Part shown: positions 1 to 9,492 of the stretch, in pieces
Position numbering within the stretch: position 1 is the stretch's first letter
Layout of the letters: the number at the start of each line of letters is the position of its first letter
From: Lachnospiraceae bacterium
GTDB taxonomy: Bacteria; Bacillota; Clostridia; Lachnospirales; Lachnospiraceae
Assembly: GCA_015057515.1 (NCBI GenBank)
Contig: SVED01000019.1
Span: 1 to 32,096 of the forward strand
Direction of reading: 5' to 3'
Length of the DNA: 32,096 bases
Notes under the pieces: generated by a model
Databases searched by the model: none
What the model saw: the letters and a program-made list of their open reading frames with translations, nothing else
What the model was told of the DNA's origin: nothing
Position numbers and translations under genes: made by a program

Positions 1-1
1 T

Positions 2-1840
2 GTTGTTTTACAATCACTTGGAGCGGATGCAGTAGGTGTGAATTGTTCTACCGGACCGGCTGAGATGGTTTCTATTATTAATAAAATGGTTAAGTATGCA
101 AAGGTACCTTTGTTTGCAAAGCCAAACAACGGTAAACCTGAACTTGTAGATGGTAAAACTGTTTATGCAATGTCTCCGGATGAATTTGCTAGTTATGGAA
201 GAATGCTTGTAGATGCAGGTGTAAAAGCAATTGGTGGATGTTGCGGAACAACACCAAAACATATAGCATCTTTAAAGACTTTAGTACGTAATGGTAAATA
301 TACTGATGAAAAAAACATTAAAACAAGAATTCTTGCCAGTGAAAGTCGTGTAAGAGATATTGATTTAGATGGAAGGTTTTTAGTAATCGGTGAGCGAATT
401 AATCCTACAGGAAAAAAGAAGTTACAAGAAGAATTGCGTGCGGGTAAATTGGATATTGTAATTCAAATGGCTGAAGAACAGGAAAATGCAGGTGCAGATA
501 TACTGGATGTTAACATGGGAACAAACGGTATTGATGAGCTTGAAATGATGAAAAAAGCTATTTATGAGATAATTAGTGTTAGTCAGTTACCTTTATGTAT
601 AGATTCAAGTCATATAGATGTAATTGAAGCAGCATTAAGACTTTATCCGGGACGTGCATTAATAAATTCTATTCCTTTAGAAGAAAAGAAGTGCAGACCA
701 CTTATGAAAATTGCAGCCAAATATGGTGCAATGTGTATCATACTGCCTTTATCAGATTCTGGTCTTCCTGAGAATCTTGATGAAAAGAAAAGAATTATTA
801 ACAGGTTGATTGAGATTGCTGAAGAAGAGGGAATAAGCAGAGACAGTTTAATTGTAGATGGTTTAGTTACAACTGTAGGTGCTAATAAGTTTGCAGCGTT
901 AGAAACCCTTGAAGCTATCAGATATTGTAAATATGATTTGGGGTTGCCTACAGTTTGCGGTTTATCTAATATTTCGTTTGGTTTGCCTGAAAGAATCAAT
1001 GTCAATACAGCTTTTTTAACTATGGCAATTGCTAATGGACTTACTATGGCTATTTGTAACCCGGGACAGGCTACACTTATGAATGCAGCGTTTGCTTCAG
1101 ATTTACTTATTGCTAAAGAAGGTTCGGATGATACATATGTTGAAAGAGTGATACCGGTTGCTTTGTCTAATAATGTGATTGACAATAAAATGGTCAATGA
1201 TATATCCGGTTCTCCGATATATATCGATGTTGTCAAAGGTAATAAATCAGCAATAATTAATGACATTAAGGAAGCTATTGCAAATGGAAGTAATCCGCAG
1301 GACATTATAGACAATGATTTGATTCCTGCAGTAAATAAAGTTGGTGAGTTGTTTGAAAATAAAAAATATTTTCTTCCACAGCTTATATCAGGTGCAACAA
1401 CTATGGATATTGCAATTGAGTATATTACTCCTATGTTACATAATGAGAAATTTGACTCAACTACCAAGGGAACAATTGTAATGGCTACAGTTGAAGGGGA
1501 TATCCATGACATTGGTAAAAATTTAGTTGTTCTTATGTTGAAAAATTACGGATATAACGTTATTGATTTAGGTAAAGATGTACCTAAAGATGTTATTATT
1601 AAGACGGCAATAGATAATAATGCAGATATAATTGGTTTATCTGCACTTATGACAACAACCATGATGCGTATGAAGGACGTGATTGATCAAGTTAAAGAAG
1701 ATAAATTAAATGTTAAAGTTATTGTTGGCGGTGCTGTTGTTTCTCAGAATTTTGCCGATGAAATAGGCGCAGACGGATATTCGGAAGATGCAAATGAAGC
1801 GGTCAAGGTTGTTGAGAGACTATTGACAGAACAACTTTAA
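2..1840 (+). CDS. metH: Cobalamin-dependent methionine synthase, 5'-truncated by window start
   Basis: The reading frame is open from base 2, so the true start lies outside the window; about 612 C-terminal residues are visible. The enzyme transfers a methyl group from methyltetrahydrofolate via cobalamin to homocysteine, giving methionine. Seen in order: the end of the homocysteine-binding barrel with the zinc ligands (Cys in GVNC, codon 44-46, and the Cys pair in GGCCGTTP near 237-257); a pterin-binding domain opening with VIGERINPTGKKK near 380; the helical B12 cap with FLPQLISGA near 1370; and the Rossmann B12 domain with GDIHDIGKN, whose cobalt-ligand His is codon 1505-1507. The protein ends right after the B12 domain, so the SAM-binding reactivation domain of E. 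coli MetH is absent. In Clostridia that function is often a separate gene, which is not visible here. The family call is very secure. Confidence 0.95.
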   Translation, partial: VVLQSLGADAVGVNCSTGPAEMVSIINKMVKYAKVPLFAKPNNGKPELVDGKTVYAMSPDEFASYGRMLVDAGVKAIGGCCGTTPKHIASLKTLVRNGKYTDEKNIKTRILASESRVRDIDLDGRFLVIGERINPTGKKKLQEELRAGKLDIVIQMAEEQENAGADILDVNMGTNGIDELEMMKKAIYEIISVSQLPLCIDSSHIDVIEAALRLYPGRALINSIPLEEKKCRPLMKIAAKYGAMCIILPLSDSGLPENLDEKKRIINRLIEIAEEEGISRDSLIVDGLVTTVGANKFAALETLEAIRYCKYDLGLPTVCGLSNISFGLPERINVNTAFLTMAIANGLTMAICNPGQATLMNAAFASDLLIAKEGSDDTYVERVIPVALSNNVIDNKMVNDISGSPIYIDVVKGNKSAIINDIKEAIANGSNPQDIIDNDLIPAVNKVGELFENKKYFLPQLISGATTMDIAIEYITPMLHNEKFDSTTKGTIVMATVEGDIHDIGKNLVVLMLKNYGYNVIDLGKDVPKDVIIKTAIDNNADIIGLSALMTTTMMRMKDVIDQVKEDKLNVKVIVGGAVVSQNFADEIGADGYSEDANEAVKVVERLLTEQL

Positions 1841-1851
1841 ATGGTTAAAAT
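1823..1851 (+). promoter_or_regulatory. Putative sigma-A promoter for ilvN-ilvC
   Basis: TTGACA at 1823-1828 and TAAAAT at 1846-1851 are separated by exactly 17 bases, 42 bases upstream of the ilvN start. The -35 lies inside the last codons of metH, so part of the match could be chance. It would let ilvN-ilvC be expressed apart from metH. Confidence 0.5.
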
Positions 1852-1892
1852 AAAGAAATTAGGGAATATTGTTGAAAGGTGGATACATTAAT

Positions 1893-2384
1893 ATGAAAAA
1901 AATGGTGTTATCATTATTGGTTGATAATACTGCCGGAGTGCTTAGCAGAGTATCGGGTATGTTCAGCCGTAGAGGATATAATATAGATAGCTTGGCTGTT
2001 GGTGTTACAGAAAATCCCAAATTTTCCAGAATGACGGTTGCAGTAAGTGGAGATGACAGAATACTTAGCCAAATTAAAAAACAGCTTCTTAAGCTTGAGG
2101 ATGTTAATTCAATAACTGAACTTAAAGATGGTGAGTCTGTATGCAGAGAATTATTGCTCGTAAAGATAAAAGCTTCGCTTGAAGAAAGACAGCAAATAAT
2201 ATCACTCACAGATGTATTCCGTGCTAAGGTAGTTGATGTATCCAAGGATTCATTGATGATAGAAATCACAGGTAATGTTAACAAAATCGAAGCTTTTATA
2301 TCACTTCTTGACGGATTCCAGATAGAAGAGATGGTTAGAACAGGATTAACAGGACTTGTTCGTGGCAATGCAATGCCGGAGTAG
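1893..2384 (+). CDS. ilvN: Acetolactate synthase small (regulatory) subunit
   Basis: The 163-residue protein matches the usual length of the IlvH/IlvN small subunit, which binds the catalytic acetolactate synthase subunit and gives valine feedback inhibition. The N-terminal ACT domain is clear: hydrophobic strand MVLSLLVDN, then AGVLSRVSGMFSRRGYNIDSL (split here only by wording), the classic ligand-binding face. A second ACT-like domain covers roughly residues 80-160. I chose ATG 1893 because a GAAAGGTGG ribosome site lies about 10 bases upstream; the TTG codons further up have none. The gene is followed 63 bases later by ilvC. The large subunit gene (ilvB) is not in the window. The symbol ilvH would be equally valid. 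Confidence 0.93.
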   Translation: MKKMVLSLLVDNTAGVLSRVSGMFSRRGYNIDSLAVGVTENPKFSRMTVAVSGDDRILSQIKKQLLKLEDVNSITELKDGESVCRELLLVKIKASLEERQQIISLTDVFRAKVVDVSKDSLMIEITGNVNKIEAFISLLDGFQIEEMVRTGLTGLVRGNAMPE

Positions 2385-2426
2385 TTATGTAATTACTTAC
2401 AAAAAGTAATAAATATATATTTTTAA

Positions 2427-3467
<1,041 letters not shown>

Positions 3468-3482
3468 GATTTAGTACATAAG

Positions 3483-3520
3483 AGAACCTGGATCGTATTA
3501 GATCTAGGTTCTTTTTCTTT
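3483..3520 (+). terminator. Rho-independent terminator after ilvC
   Basis: A 12 bp stem (3483-3494 with 3501-3512, one G-T wobble) closes a 6-base loop and runs straight into the T-rich tail TTTTCTTT at 3513-3520. It sits 15 bases after the ilvC stop. Confidence 0.9.
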
Positions 3521-3550
3521 AAAATTATTTTGTGAAAGGAGGACATTTCT

Positions 3551-4093
3551 ATGACATGTTTTGAGGCACAATCAAATATTATGGCTTTTATAGACAAAAA
3601 GTTACCAAATGACAAAGTTATAGAATTTGTCCGCCATACTAAGCATTGTCCTAATTGTTCAGAAGAACTAGAAATATACTACACATTAGTTGTTGGTATG
3701 CGTGAAATTGACGAGGGCAAGGATTTGTCTGCAAATTTCAAGAAAGATTTAGAAAATGAATTAGATAAAATAGATAATAGAGTTAAAAATGTTAAGAGAG
3801 CAAAGATATCTACTTTTGGTATAGTTTTAGCTACGGCTGTTGTGGCATTTTTTACATTTTATGGAATTGTACTTGATAAGGCGTATAATATTGAGCAAAA
3901 TATGCTTAAGCAGAGGCAGGGAAGTCAATATTTTTACGAACACTTTCAGGAATATTTGTATTTTGAAAACAGGGATATAGTTAAAGAAGCAACTTATGTT
4001 GAAGTGGTTGAGGAAAAAAACTTCTATGAAAAGATTAACTCATACATATCAACTCATATTCAATATGATAGTGGTTTAGAAATTGAGGAATAA
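3551..4093 (+). CDS. Orphan zinc-finger anti-sigma-like membrane protein
   Basis: The 180-residue protein has a zinc-binding anti-sigma pattern at its N-terminus: C3 plus H29-x3-C33-x2-C36 (RHTKHCPNC), as in zf-HC2/ZAS-type anti-sigma factors. A basic linker rich in Lys (about residues 70-85) is followed by one membrane segment at about 87-108, so the zinc domain should be cytoplasmic and the acidic C-terminal about 70 residues outside. AAAGGAGG lies 8-9 bases before the ATG. No sigma factor gene is adjacent on either side; instead polA starts 10 bases after its stop. Known ZAS proteins sequester ECF sigma factors, but here the partner is unknown, and a role unrelated to sigma is possible. 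No clear promoter was found between the ilvC terminator and this gene. Confidence 0.7.
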   Translation: MTCFEAQSNIMAFIDKKLPNDKVIEFVRHTKHCPNCSEELEIYYTLVVGMREIDEGKDLSANFKKDLENELDKIDNRVKNVKRAKISTFGIVLATAVVAFFTFYGIVLDKAYNIEQNMLKQRQGSQYFYEHFQEYLYFENRDIVKEATYVEVVEEKNFYEKINSYISTHIQYDSGLEIEE

Positions 4094-4103
4094 TAGGTGC
4101 GTT

Positions 4104-6722
4104 ATGAATAAATTGTTATTAGTAGATGGAAATAGTATCTTAAATAGAGCATTTTATGGTCTTCCGGATTTAACAACAAAGGACGGATTACATACAAATG
4201 CAGTTTTAGGTTTTTTGAATATATTATTTAAGTTGATCGACGAAGAAAAGGCAACTCATATTTGTGTTGCCTTTGATGTTAAACATCCTACATTTAGACA
4301 TGATATGTATCAAGACTACAAAGGGACTAGAAAACCTATGCCCGATGAGTTAAGAGAACAGCTTCCGCTTATTAAAGAGGTTTTGGCTAGTATGAATATT
4401 TTCACCATAGAAAGACCTGGTTATGAGGCGGATGATATACTTGGAACTCTGTCTAGACAAGCAGACAAGGAGGGATATTTGGTTAGCATCCTTTCAGGAG
4501 ATAGGGATCTTTTACAGCTTGCAACTGATAAAATTCTTATAAGGCTACCAAAAACAAAAGGCGGTAAAACTGTTATCGAGAGCTATTATGCTGACGATGT
4601 TAGAGAAACTTATGGTGTAGATCCTATAACTTTTATTGATATGAAAGGTCTTATGGGAGATACTTCTGACAACATACCTGGTGTGCCAGGAATTGGTGAA
4701 AAAACTGCTGCTAAGCTCTTGATAGAATATGGCTCCATAGAAGGGGTATATCAAAATATGGATTCTATGAAAAAGAGCAAAATGAAGGATAATTTAATTG
4801 AACATAGGGAACAGGCATTTATGTCTAAGGAACTTGCAACAATTAAACTTGATTGTGAGATTGAAGCATCTTTGGCAGATATGTGTATTGATAATATGTT
4901 TAATGAAGATTCCTACAAAATTTTTACTAAGTTAGAGTTTAAGAGCTATTTAGGCCGTTTTTCTTCAATTAGCAAAGAAGAATTTAAAGTGGATTACGAG
5001 GTTGTGGAAGATTTTGATAGATACACAGATTTAATTAATGCCTGTAAAAAGGCTTCAAAGATTGGTTTTTCTGTTATATCTGACAACAATGAGGCTTTAT
5101 ATGTTTCTGTTTGCTACAATGAAGAAAAGGTTTATATAATTAGATTGATAAACTTCCTTACTATAGATATGGTATCTGGGGATTTACTTATGTTGCAAGG
5201 AAGATTGTGCTTGTTAAATCTAAAGTCACAGTTACCATATGTTTCATTAAATGAGGATAGTAATGTATTCGATTGCGGTGTTGGCGCATATCTTATTAAT
5301 CCGATGAAGGATAATTACGAGTATGACCAAATTAGCAATGACTATTTGGGTATTCATGTGCAAGATTATAAGTCTCTTGTTGGAAAAGAAGAGATTACAA
5401 TGATGTCATATATGAATGAAAATATTTGTAAATATATGAGTTATATGGCAATTATACCTTTTTTAGCATGTGAAAAAATTGAAGAAGAATTAAAAAACAA
5501 GGAAATGTATAGTTTGTATAAAGATATAGAGCTTCCTTGTGTATATTCTCTTTATGATATGGAAAAGAACGGAATAAGGGTTGATAAGGAAGCACTTATT
5601 ACCTATGGTCAAAATTTAAAATCAAGAATTGACCAGCTTGTTGCTAGTATATATGACTATGCCGGTGAAGAATTTAACATTAATTCGACAAAACAACTGG
5701 GAGAAATTCTCTTTGAAAAATTAGGCCTTAAAAGTGGTAAAAAGACTAAAACAGGATACTCAACAAGTGTAGATGTATTAGAAAAAATTGCAGGGGAGCA
5801 CCCAATTATTCCAGATATACTTGAATATAGACAGCTTACCAAACTTAATTCTACTTATGTTGAAGGTCTTAGTGGCTGCATACAGGTTGATGGAAGAATA
5901 CACGGAAAATTTAATCAGACTGTGACTGCCACAGGAAGAATAAGTTCTACAGAACCAAATTTGCAAAATATACCAACTAGGTTACCATTGGGTAGAGAAA
6001 TACGAAAAGTATTTAAACCACAAGATGGTTATGTATTTTTAGATGCAGATTATTCCCAAATTGAACTTAGGGTTTTGGCACATTTATCAGGTGATAGAAC
6101 ACTTATTGATGCCTACAACAAGGAATCTGATATACATGCTATTACTGCTTCAGAAGTTTTTGGTGTGCCGCTTTCTAAGGTGGATGATATAATGAGACGA
6201 AAAGCAAAAGCGGTAAACTTTGGTATTGTATATGGAATTAGCTCCTTTGGACTTGGTCAGGATTTGGACATTTCAAGAAAAGAAGCGGAAGGTTATATTG
6301 AAAAATATTTTGCAACCTATGGAAATGTTAAGAAATTTCTTGAGTCTACAGTTTTAGAGGCAAAAGAAAAGGGATATACAACCACTATGTTCGGCAGAAG
6401 ACGACCTATACCAGAGCTTAGTTCATCTAATTTTATGACAAGAAGTTTTGGAGAGAGAGCTGCTATGAATTCACCTATTCAGGGAACTGCTGCAGATATA
6501 ATAAAAATCGCTATGATTAATGTAAATAAAGCCTTAAAAAGCGGAAACTATAAATCCCGTTTGGTTTTGCAGGTACACGATGAACTTTTAATTGAGACAC
6601 ATGAAAAAGAATTAGAAGAGGTTAAAGAAATTTTAGTAACTAATATGATGAAGGCAGCTGAACTTACAGTGCAGTTACTTGTAGATGTTCATAGTGGAAA
6701 TAGCTGGTATGACGCTAAATAG
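4104..6722 (+). CDS. polA: DNA polymerase I
   Basis: The 872-residue protein carries the 5'-3' flap nuclease at about residues 1-290 (VDGNSILNRAFYG, AFDVKHPTFRH, EADDILGTL, DTSDNIPGVPGIG) and the family A polymerase domain at about 480-872. Polymerase motif A has catalytic D649 in DADYSQIEL, motif B has K702, F706 and Y710 in RRKAKAVNFGIVYG, and motif C has H825-D826 in VHDEL. The middle 3'-5' exonuclease region (about 300-470) keeps the fold's length but lacks the D-x-E and other acidic residues, so proofreading should be absent, as in many Firmicute PolA. I chose ATG 4104 because homologs start at this LLLVDGN strand and AGG lies 6 bases upstream. The role is Okazaki fragment processing and repair. 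Confidence 0.97.
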   Translation: MNKLLLVDGNSILNRAFYGLPDLTTKDGLHTNAVLGFLNILFKLIDEEKATHICVAFDVKHPTFRHDMYQDYKGTRKPMPDELREQLPLIKEVLASMNIFTIERPGYEADDILGTLSRQADKEGYLVSILSGDRDLLQLATDKILIRLPKTKGGKTVIESYYADDVRETYGVDPITFIDMKGLMGDTSDNIPGVPGIGEKTAAKLLIEYGSIEGVYQNMDSMKKSKMKDNLIEHREQAFMSKELATIKLDCEIEASLADMCIDNMFNEDSYKIFTKLEFKSYLGRFSSISKEEFKVDYEVVEDFDRYTDLINACKKASKIGFSVISDNNEALYVSVCYNEEKVYIIRLINFLTIDMVSGDLLMLQGRLCLLNLKSQLPYVSLNEDSNVFDCGVGAYLINPMKDNYEYDQISNDYLGIHVQDYKSLVGKEEITMMSYMNENICKYMSYMAIIPFLACEKIEEELKNKEMYSLYKDIELPCVYSLYDMEKNGIRVDKEALITYGQNLKSRIDQLVASIYDYAGEEFNINSTKQLGEILFEKLGLKSGKKTKTGYSTSVDVLEKIAGEHPIIPDILEYRQLTKLNSTYVEGLSGCIQVDGRIHGKFNQTVTATGRISSTEPNLQNIPTRLPLGREIRKVFKPQDGYVFLDADYSQIELRVLAHLSGDRTLIDAYNKESDIHAITASEVFGVPLSKVDDIMRRKAKAVNFGIVYGISSFGLGQDLDISRKEAEGYIEKYFATYGNVKKFLESTVLEAKEKGYTTTMFGRRRPIPELSSSNFMTRSFGERAAMNSPIQGTAADIIKIAMINVNKALKSGNYKSRLVLQVHDELLIETHEKELEEVKEILVTNMMKAAELTVQLLVDVHSGNSWYDAK

Positions 6723-6736
6723 AATAGAGGTTTTGT

Positions 6737-7357
6737 ATGGTAGTACTAGGGATAACTGGTGGAGTTGGCTCTGGAAAAAGCAGAGTTTTATATGATTTGC
6801 AGGAAAATTATAATGCGTATATTATTGAGGCCGATAAGTTGGCACATCAGCTTATGAAACCAGGACAAACAATATATAATAGTGTTTTAGATGCTTTTGG
6901 AAGGGATATCCTATGCAAAGAAGAACCCTACGAGATAGATAGAGGAATACTTGGAAATATTGTGTTTAACGACAAAGAAAAGTTAGCACTCTTAGATAGA
7001 ATTTCTCACCCGTTGGTAAAAGAGGATATTTTAAGACAAATTCAAAAAGCGAAGAAAGATGGAATAATAAAACTTTTTGTTATAGAAGCAGCATTACTTA
7101 TTCAGGATGGATATAGTGAAATATGCGATGAAATATGGTATGTGTGGGTTGAAAAGGAAGAGCGAATAAAGAGGCTGATGGAGTCCAGAGGTTATACCAG
7201 AGAAAAGTGTATTTCCATGATGAACAGCCAGGCAGATGATGAATATTACAAAAAGTATGCAAATTTCACTATAAATAATCAATTTGACTACACAAATTCA
7301 TCAAATCAACTAAAAGCAAGGTTGAATAAATTACTTAATAATGATATAATGTCATAA
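6737..7357 (+). CDS. coaE: Dephospho-CoA kinase
   Basis: The 206-residue protein has the usual length for CoaE, which phosphorylates the 3'-hydroxyl of dephospho-CoA in the last step of coenzyme A synthesis. The P-loop GGVGSGKS is at residues 8-15, followed by the CoaE-typical DKLAHQLM and by ISHPLV in the middle. The lid region with RIKRLMESRGYTREKC lies toward the C-terminus. It starts 14 bases after the polA stop with AGAGG upstream. polA-coaE adjacency is common in Firmicutes, though the polymerase and the kinase share no pathway. Confidence 0.95.
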   Translation: MVVLGITGGVGSGKSRVLYDLQENYNAYIIEADKLAHQLMKPGQTIYNSVLDAFGRDILCKEEPYEIDRGILGNIVFNDKEKLALLDRISHPLVKEDILRQIQKAKKDGIIKLFVIEAALLIQDGYSEICDEIWYVWVEKEERIKRLMESRGYTREKCISMMNSQADDEYYKKYANFTINNQFDYTNSSNQLKARLNKLLNNDIMS

Positions 7358-7395
7358 GATGTGTATCTATGATTTTTACTACTAGGAGGAGTGTT

Positions 7396-9486
7396 ATGGC
7401 GTCTATGACAAAGTATCCAGAACCACTTGTTTTTGGACTTGATATTGGTACAAGAAGTATAGTGGGAACAGTAGGATATAAGGAGCAAGACCAATTCAAT
7501 GTTGTAGCTATGGCTGTTAAGTATCATGACACTCGTTCTATGATTGATGGACAGATTCACGATATTTCGAAGGTAAGTCAGGATATTATTGAGGTTAAAG
7601 AGCAGTTAGAGGAACAATTAGGTGGACGAAAACTTAAGGAAGTATGTATTGCTGCTGCGGGACGTGTTTTAAAAACAGCTGTTGGTCATGGCGAGTATGA
7701 ATTTTCTGACAATACAACCATTACACCTGAGTACATACACTCTATAGATTTGGTTGGAGTGGAAGAAGCTCACAATATTGTTTTAGATGAATTATCAAAA
7801 GATGGCGAAGACACAAAGTATTATTGTGTAGGATATACAGTTATCAAATATTATCTTAATGGATATGAAATTCATAATCTAGAAGGGCATAAGGGTACAA
7901 AAATTGGGGCTGATGTTTTGGCAACTTTTCTTCCAGAGGAAGTTGTAAGCAGCCTTTATTCTGCTGTAGAAATGGCAGGACTTTATGTTACTAATCTTAC
8001 GCTTGAGCCTATTGCGGCTATTAATGTTGCGATCCCAGAACAATACAGACTTCTAAATATTGCGCTTATTGATGTAGGAGCAGGTACATCTGATATTTGT
8101 ATTACAAAAGATGGAAGTATTATAGGATATGGTATGATTCCTTCAGCAGGAGATGAGCTTACAGAAGCCCTCATAAAAAAATATCTAATTGACTTCAATA
8201 CAGCGGAAAAATTAAAAACAGCAAGTATCAAGAGAAAAAGTATTTCTTATAAGGATATTATGGGTATATCTCATAAGATTACACCGGATGAGATTCTTGA
8301 TACCTTAGATGGTGTAAAAAAGGATATTACAGCTAAAATTGCTGATAAGATTATGGAGTTAAATGGAGGTAGTTCCGTAAGTGCAGTATTTGTTGTTGGT
8401 GGAGGAGGAAAGATATCCGGCTTTACTGAATATCTTGCAAAATCCTTAAAACTCTCACCGGAGAGGGTCGCTCTTAGAGGGCAGGAAGTTATGAATGATA
8501 TAAACTTTCTTGTTGAAAACATAAAAAAAGACCCATTATATGTAACACCTATAGGTATTTGTCTCAACTATTTCGATCAAAAAAACAATTTTATATTTGT
8601 TAATGTTAATGGTGAACGTATAAAGCTTTACAACAATGACAAACTTACAATATTTGATGCGGCTATACAATATGGTTTATCTAATGATAATATTTTTCCT
8701 AAGCGAGGGAATGATATAACTTTCAAGATAAACGGTAAAACACGTATTGTTAGAGGCTATAATGGTGAGGCTGCAGTAATAAAACAAAATGGTAAAATAG
8801 TTGGACTTAATGCTCTAATTGAAGCTAATGACAGGATTGAGATTACAGAATCCACGGCTGGAGAAGCGGCATCTATAGAGTTGGGAGCCTTACCTGAATA
8901 TAGTGGAACTTTAGAGTTTACAGTAAATGATAATCTTATTACCTGTCCAAAATTTGCAGAGGTAAATGGCAAACCTGAAGTTCAATCATATATGATATGT
9001 GATGGTGATGAGATATGCATGCAAAACTATTACACATTGGAACAGCTTTTTGTTTATATGGATGTATCACCTGAGGGTAAAATCTATATTAACAACAAAG
9101 AAGCAAACTTGCAGGACAAGGTCTATGAAAACTTTATAGTTACATGGAAAAACGATATTGAATTTAGTGATTTAGTAGTAGATGAAACAGAAAAAGATTC
9201 TATTAAAACTACTGAAAATCAGGATAAAGAAAAAAATGCAGAAGATAATAAGGATATTAGCAATGAACAGGCAGCTATTACAGCTATTGGGGTCATTGTG
9301 AATAGTCATCCTGTTACGCTTACTGGTAAATCCTCATATACATTTGTAGATATATTTGATTTCTATAGTTTTGATTTATCTACTATACGTGGTACCAGAT
9401 TAGTTACAAATGTAAATAAAGTACATGCTGAATATATTCAGCCAATATATGATGGGGATATTATAGATTTGTATTGGGAGAAATAA
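7396..9486 (+). CDS. FtsA-like actin-fold ATPase with long C-terminal extension
   Basis: The 696-residue protein begins with an FtsA/actin-family ATPase core: phosphate-1 loop FGLDIGTRSIVG at about residues 13-24, an SHS2-like insert (VCIAAAGRVLKTAVG), phosphate-2 loop DVGAGTSDI with D226, and the adenosine motif VVGGGGKISGF near 335. Normal FtsA ends near 420. Here about 300 further residues follow, made of short beta-rich stretches. Several read like small beta-grasp (ThiS-type) units: VNVNGERIKL, FKINGKTRIV and the terminal VNSHPVTLTGKSS ending in DGDIIDLYW. A Lys/Glu/Asp-rich linker lies at about 595-625. There is no obvious amphipathic membrane-targeting tail of the FtsA kind. I chose ATG 7396 because AGGAGGA ends 5 bases upstream. 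FtsA role versus a paralog is not settled. Confidence 0.8.
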   Translation: MASMTKYPEPLVFGLDIGTRSIVGTVGYKEQDQFNVVAMAVKYHDTRSMIDGQIHDISKVSQDIIEVKEQLEEQLGGRKLKEVCIAAAGRVLKTAVGHGEYEFSDNTTITPEYIHSIDLVGVEEAHNIVLDELSKDGEDTKYYCVGYTVIKYYLNGYEIHNLEGHKGTKIGADVLATFLPEEVVSSLYSAVEMAGLYVTNLTLEPIAAINVAIPEQYRLLNIALIDVGAGTSDICITKDGSIIGYGMIPSAGDELTEALIKKYLIDFNTAEKLKTASIKRKSISYKDIMGISHKITPDEILDTLDGVKKDITAKIADKIMELNGGSSVSAVFVVGGGGKISGFTEYLAKSLKLSPERVALRGQEVMNDINFLVENIKKDPLYVTPIGICLNYFDQKNNFIFVNVNGERIKLYNNDKLTIFDAAIQYGLSNDNIFPKRGNDITFKINGKTRIVRGYNGEAAVIKQNGKIVGLNALIEANDRIEITESTAGEAASIELGALPEYSGTLEFTVNDNLITCPKFAEVNGKPEVQSYMICDGDEICMQNYYTLEQLFVYMDVSPEGKIYINNKEANLQDKVYENFIVTWKNDIEFSDLVVDETEKDSIKTTENQDKEKNAEDNKDISNEQAAITAIGVIVNSHPVTLTGKSSYTFVDIFDFYSFDLSTIRGTRLVTNVNKVHAEYIQPIYDGDIIDLYWEK

Positions 9487-9492
9487 TAATTT

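Noticed and set aside
643-1512. Long open frame of 289 codons on the - strand inside metH
   Set aside because: It lies fully antisense to a secure metH frame, its translation is low-complexity Ile/Ser/Leu-rich and shows no motif, and no ribosome site was seen.
2392-2410. Short hairpin ATTACTT/AAGTAAT before ilvC as an attenuator
   Set aside because: Seven AT-rich pairs only, with no leader peptide and no T-box features found.
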